Assembly: GCA_037176845.1 (NCBI GenBank)
Contig: JAYKXP010000171.1
Location: 1-64,000 of the forward strand
Direction of reading: 5' to 3'
Length of the DNA stretch: 64,000 bases
From: Paramarasmius palmivorus
Lineage: Eukaryota; Basidiomycota; Agaricomycetes; Agaricales; Marasmiaceae
Below, one piece after another: positions 59,701 through 64,000 of this stretch (position 1 is its first letter; each line of letters starts with the position of its first letter). The notes beneath the pieces were generated by a model. It saw nothing but the letters and a program-made list of their open reading frames with translations, did not search any database and was not told where the DNA came from. Position numbers and translations under genes: made by a program.

Positions 59701-60184
59701 GGGTGGGTTGGGGGCTTTCATAGGCATAGATCTGCGAGGATGAGCTGCCGGGGGTTGAAGTACCAAACGTTGGCACAAACCCCGGTTGAGCGGCAAAAAC
59801 AGGCACAGGCTTGCCCACAGGGTTCGAGATAGGTATCTCCGACTTCTTTCGACGCTTTCGTGATGGGTTACGGGCCAACTCTGAAGGTGGTTCATTTTGA
59901 TCACTGTTATGTGCTCTTTTGGCTCGGGCTCCAGCTTTGGCTGAGATTGGGGTATATGGGGTATTTGGAGCCGCTTCATGAATAAAGGAGAGTGGTGTGA
60001 TGGCTGGCTGAGTATGTTCATGCTCTGTTTGGTGTTTGTTCTTAGATTTGGTAGGTGAATTGTGAACGGTGGAATGAATGAGCGGGACAGGTCTTTCAGA
60101 CGGATTTTGGGGTTGTGAAGTCGAGTTTAGTGTATTATGATGTGGATATGATACAGAGAATGGGTCTAAAGAGAGTGGGGACAT
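53713..60184 (-). CDS. DUF6589-family protein, intact, with a palindromic element in intron 1
   Basis: Four exons join in phase into 1,191 codons: 60184-59428, 56646-56162, 56101-55071, 55015-53713. The N-terminal 200 residues are Pro/Ser-rich with a basic patch (RNPSRKRRKKSE), then KKDKFFWFLKHELHWSYGDA. Exon 2 has SVAAFIGGRDGGSWPSKVTD and IKPARQGLTSLAVQLVEQKV. Exon 3 holds the family core: IDNVHNYHLQRDMALGRQNK, KLQLPVKKTKVHPFSACSKN, GGDGLTVIKGTEMQSFLQFE, LTEGWHLNWTDLCSIFSTFY and LFLVLDCRMLDCLR. Exon 4 has NLSGQEGGFTFGDLVQEYYN and an acidic tail. I recall this family from many Agaricomycetes in high copy; its function is not established. The conserved GGDG and acidic positions could suit an RNase H-like nuclease, which is inference. 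Introns 2 and 3 are 60 and 55 nt; intron 1 is 2,781 nt because of the element at 56687-59407. Confidence 0.8.
56687..59407. mobile_element. Palindromic (foldback) element 2, inside intron 1 of the DUF6589-family gene
   Basis: The ends read CTATGGTATGAACCAGTTGG in both directions. The outer arms, 56687-57285 and 58809-59407 (599 bp each), read as identical; further in they remain related but differ (for example TTGGATACAAGCC against TTAAATAAAAGCT). The interior shares long stretches with element 1, such as the block starting at 57545 (against 49036) and the block from about 57245. A TA target duplication could be hidden in the self-complementary end. Each arm contains Pol III-like boxes: TGGATATAGTG and GGTTCAATCC at 59159-59236 and mirrored at 56858-56935. 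No protein is credibly encoded. Confidence 0.8.
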
Positions 60185-60499
60185 AGTTTAGGTGAAATAA
60201 ATTAACGTGTGTCGGACGTCGAGGTGAAAAGAGAGAAGCGTGCGCAATCCGTTTTGGGAACAGTGTCCGTGGGAATGGGAAAAATCTCTCATCGAGGACC
60301 TCCCCGCTCCCACGCGCGTTTGATATCAGACTAGCAACGACATGCACTTATAAAGTTATGCTTTGCAACTATCCGTGTCATGTTTTCCACACCAGGCTAC
60401 GTACAATTACATCAAACAACTTGTAGCACCTATACTAATCTGGTAATCTGAACGAACTATCAGCCGAGGTCGAGATGTGGTAAAAGAGTGACTCACAGA
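60185..60499. other. Flank between the DUF6589-family gene and the next element gene
   Basis: This is the presumed promoter side of the DUF6589-family gene and the 3' flank of the gene ending at 60500. No terminal repeat matching the far side of the cassette was recognised here. Confidence 0.35.
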
Positions 60500-63400
60500 T
60501 TATGTGTAACCTGGCCAGTGTTTCTTTATCCGAAGAAACATATCAGCGTCAAGTACATCAACAACTAACCGATCCTGATCTAAAGGATCCTCGGATGCTG
60601 CTACTACTAATGCCCCCCGAATAATGGAATGTACCGAAATGAAATGCTTCGGACCATCCAGCTGGAGCCTCAACAATCCCAAGTCCTTGTTGCTTCATGT
60701 TCGACGAGCCGAGCTGACAACTTTATAGGACTGTACAAACGCAACTGGATACACTTCGTTATCAGCGTGGCAAGTGAACAGATGTTGAAGCTGAGCAAAA
60801 GCTGGCAAGCTTCCTGTGTTATACAAGCAAAAGTCAAAACGTGGAGCCTTGTTGAAGCTTGGATTACAACGCAAGTAGTCGGTGGTTAGCTTCCACATTT
60901 CGTATGATTCATAGTTTACTTTGAGGTACTGGAATGGTGTTGAATGGGTTCAATTGGTGTAAGGCCGTCTAGAGACAACAAAACACAACTCAACCTCTTT
61001 TGTGTGAGGATGGCTCGGCGTTGGCAAAGGTTCCGCACGGTAGTAAGATCAAGAAACAATGTATTATCACTATAGACACTCTAGTACTCGATCTAGACCA
61101 ACGAACAACAAAGGTGCGTGGTATAGAGAAAGGTATAAGGTGTATATTCGTATCCAACGAACACAGAAATCAACAAAATGCAACAGGATAGTGCCCAAGT
61201 GCAGCTAGCCTCTTCAATATCCAAACTGGATCGATTCCAAACAAGTTCAACAATGACCAATATATGGCAATGGGAGGCCCTCAGTCCTCAGTGCCAAAAC
61301 AATAAGTAAGGTGGCCCTCTGTCCACAATACTTCAGTTACAATAGATAAGGAGGCCCTCTGTCCTCAGTACCTCAACTTAGGTGGGAGTCCCTAGTACTC
61401 CAAACCTCGGTGGTCAAGTCAAATCCCGTCTAGACGCAACTCAGTACGTTCTATTCAAGAGACTACTGTACGCTTATCACAGCTATACAAGTAGCAAATC
61501 ACTGACTCTGTGTCAGGTGGGGTATATTCTTAAATATTCTCTGAAGTCAAGTTCCAAAGTCGTTGATTGCTCTGTGCTATCTGACAGTGGGGGGATCTAC
61601 TTGCTTGCCTTTTCGTATCGAAATGGGCCAGCTTATATACCCTCTAGCTGTCCTATTTACCCATAATCTACAGATACATACTTCTAGCTATGATTCTGAT
61701 GGCTCGCTGCCCATACAAGGTATAGAACTACTTAAGAAGGAAATGAAATATTCTTTTTAGACAATCTTTCGTCCATATTCTGGGTTTATTCGCATTTTGG
61801 TCCTGAAAGCAGTTCCAAATATTTGGCTAGCTCCACGTCGGAAATCGCTCGGTGGACTATCCTTCTTCCTTGCGCTGACTCACTCTTGCTAGACTGCATG
61901 GTACATAGCTGTTGAGCGGAGACGGCTCTCCTTGGTATCGGATATCGTCAGGAACTGCCTAGACATCTTCCCTTCGAGTCCCTCCCTTAGAGTCTATTCT
62001 TCTATATTCTTCTAGGTTCAAGAATGCGTAATTCTATCACCATTCCTAGCTAGCACTTCGTCTAGCCAGGGGAAAGGTACGGTCTCTCCTCTGAGATATA
62101 ATTCTCTGGTTGGTTTCGGATCTACACCTTTCGGCGATGAGTCCGAAATGTCCTGGGCAAGTAACTCGCTTGTAGTAAGCGGCTAGCGTAAAAACCCTAA
62201 AACCTTGCTTGCTTATCAAGTCGATCTTCGGCCGTCTAGCTTCGGATCTCGTCGATTTTACTAAGCTATGCTGAGAGCTTCGGATTAATCCAAGCTGCAA
62301 CACGCGCGCTTCCTCCTAGAGCGGAAGATCCTCTTTCCATCATATCCTGCCAGCGTCTAGACTGGTCAGTCAACAATGTGTCTCTACGCCTATGTGTCTA
62401 TTCTGTGCCAAGTTCAAATCCCCTTGGTCGCAGACATTATTCAAGGTCTCTAGTCGCAACAACTCTTCCAGATCAGTTATATAGCCTCATAAGAAGTCTA
62501 TAGCCAATTCCATAGCGTTTCTATAGATGACACGACAACTGTCTTTCTAGTATAGACAGTCCTACAGTTTTCAGACACATCTAGCATGCATGGCTAAGTC
62601 CCCAGCTACCATAGCCTGATCATACGATCCATGAACAAGCATATAGACAGCTAGTTACTCTTTGTTAGAGCCTAAGTCCGCTTTCACTAGCTGCTCGGGC
62701 TCACACTAGTGCTCTTGTTTCCCTTATCAAGTGTATTAAAACTTGTTGAAGGCAAGAATATTCATCTAGATACGCGATTTATATTTTGGACCATATCAGC
62801 GTGATCTAAAAAATGTTGGTAACTAGGTTTGGAGAGTTAAGAACATATTCATACCTCCTCATGTGGCATGTATTGAATCCATTGGTTACCTGGAAGCGGG
62901 ATGCTATTGGCCTGCAAGGATTTTGACATAAAATCTGCGAGGTCAATTTGGAACTGATCACCCTCTTGTTGTGAAAGAGAGTGGAAATTAGTGAATGACT
63001 TGAAGGAGAGTGCTTTCAGCTGAGACCTGATGGTAAAGTGAATGCCACCCAATGATGCAGTGCCTTCGGTATCAGTTGATGAGTCAATTTTGTCATCATT
63101 AAGAGCCATGAGGTGTTTTTGATAGTCCTCAAGCTCATCGATACCATCACGGATGAGGTCCGCGATGACAAACTGGTGATTTTTTTCGTGAAATCTAAAC
63201 ACACACCCATCAATAATTACACCAAATGATTTAAAGGACCATTACTACACAACACACCTGTTCTGAAGTATCCTTGAAATTAGTTTGGCGCTGATAAATG
63301 TTCCGAAGAGGTCCATGCATCTTTTCATTTGGCTTAGTGCTATAGTTCCGAAGCACACCCTTCAGCTGGATGTTGTCGAAAAGGTGTTGAAACGGTCTTC

Positions 63401-64000
63401 ATGGCACTTTGGGATATGGTCGTATTTCTGGGCCTTGATCAGTGATTTTCAAGGATACACAATGACCACAACCTACCTCAATTGCTGATGAGAGCATAGG
63501 AATATATTCCTTTCCGATAGCCAGTGTATCCGATGTATGAACATGTAAGCCACCGTACATAATCACGTTGAGATAGATACGCGTGCACTTGAGCAGTTGG
63601 TAACCAGCGCGATCAACATTTTCCTCTATCACACCCTGCGCTGCGAACAGAAATAGCTTGATTTCTAGATGAGCTGCGAGGATTCAGAAGCTATGATCAA
63701 AGTTTGATACACCTTTGATATATCACGGTGCTTGGACCCATCATTAAATGATATCTTTGTGACACCATCGAAGTGGTTAAGGTCACGCCAATGAGGAAAA
63801 GTGATGAATCTGCCAGTAAAGTCAGTAGAATTTCTATTCATATTCAAGAGGACATTACCGCTGGTCAATTTTTGCCTCATAATGACAACCTAGCTTGCTG
63901 AGATGTAGCTTTAACTGTGGGAATAAATGGGCACCCCAAAGCCCACTATCCGCAAAGTGTAGATCATCAAATGAGACCGCGCGATATGGATCAAAGTTAG
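60500..64000 (-). pseudogene. Transposon-associated Agaricomycete protein (YSTKPNEKMHGPL family), broken and cut by the window edge
   Basis: Coming from beyond 64000, exons read DDLHFADSGLWGAHLFPQLK, FITFPHWRDLNHFDGVTKIS, LKCTRIYLNVIMYGGLHVHT, HLFDNIQLKGVLRNYSTKPN continuing EKMHGPLRNIYQRQTNFKD, and ADLIRDGIDELEDYQKHLMA. After a gap at 60960-62810 they resume YLKVNYESYEMWKLTTDYLR, FDFCLYNTGSLPAFAQLQHL and a C-terminal LGLLRLQLDGPKHFISVHSI to VVDVLDADMFLRIK at 60500. This whole order matches a common Agaricomycete family I recall as transposon-linked (Plavaka-like or related; the name is uncertain). Damage: a one-base frame shift between IPKCHEDR and FQHLFDN near 63395, an in-frame TGA at 60695-60697 (ARRT, stop, SNKDLGLLRL) and the insertion. 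Confidence 0.6.
60959..62810 (+). repeat. Probable insertion interrupting the preceding gene, LTR-like
   Basis: About 1.85 kb without coding sequence separates two exons that should be joined by a short intron. The left end, TGTAAGGCCGTCTAGAG at 60959, looks like an LTR start, and a TATA-like cttatataccctctagctgt lies near 61633-61653, as expected for a promoter in an LTR. Around 61280-61380 the motif ggccctctgtcc(t/a)cagta recurs three times with variation. No clear right end or target duplication was found, so the class is uncertain. Confidence 0.35.

Noticed and set aside
46427..60184. Starship- or Crypton-type element with a tyrosine recombinase
   Set aside because: No tyrosine recombinase motif was recognised in any frame across the cassette, and no direct terminal repeats were found.
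31157..60697. UGA as a reassigned sense codon in this organism
   Set aside because: The hAT, DUF6589-family, hydrolase and oxoprolinase genes need no internal UGA, and tryptophan is encoded by TGG throughout. Only element-derived ORFs show it.
1..64000. CRISPR array or bacterial operon structure
   Set aside because: There are no regularly spaced identical repeats, and the intron-rich genes show the DNA is fungal.

Overview
This window reads as nuclear DNA of a filamentous basidiomycete, most likely an Agaricomycete. Genes are cut by many short GT-AG introns of about 48-60 nt. Several protein families present (DUF6589-like, DUF6698-like, a GESQHAW-type DDE transposase and a family carrying YSTKPNEKMHGPL) are, as I recall them, typical of Agaricomycete genomes. 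No species can be named. All splice models were read by eye.

Layout. 1-25.6 kb is a cluster of segmental duplications around two ordinary enzyme genes: a 5-oxoprolinase-like gene ending at the HyuA/HyuB boundary (4229-7284, minus) and an HSL-type alpha/beta hydrolase with a Cys where the nucleophile Ser should be (7426-8998, minus). Around them are three minus-strand paralogs of an Agaricomycete family of unknown function (1059-3113, 13887-15835, 20288-22590) and several copies of other unidentified, partly degenerate genes. A 953-bp hAT-like non-autonomous element with an 8-bp target duplication lies at 18482-19434.

25.9-35.6 kb is a nested transposon pair. An outer element bounded by GGTACAAACATA inverted repeats encodes a multi-exon DDE-type transposase. 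A complete hAT element (26023-30121) with perfect 8-bp target duplications has inserted near its left end. 35.6-41.2 kb holds further copies of the duplicated unidentified genes (38.4-41.2 kb mirrors 10-12.7 kb). 41.9-46.2 kb is a copia-type retrotransposon with two LTRs that read as identical, a half-tRNA(iMet) primer site and a gag-protease ORF, but no integrase or reverse transcriptase.

46.4-60.2 kb is the most unusual part. A DUF6698-like gene (minus), a RecQ-like helicase (plus) and an intact four-exon DUF6589-family gene (minus) lie side by side. They are invaded by two large palindromic elements (47944-51089 and 56687-59407), the second sitting inside a native 60-nt intron. 60.5-64 kb is a broken gene of another transposon-associated family, itself carrying an insertion.

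A recurring pattern links the mobile elements. Four element-derived ORFs are each interrupted by an in-frame TGA, never TAA or TAG. That is what CpG deamination of CGA codons would give, though readthrough is a live alternative for the gag ORF.
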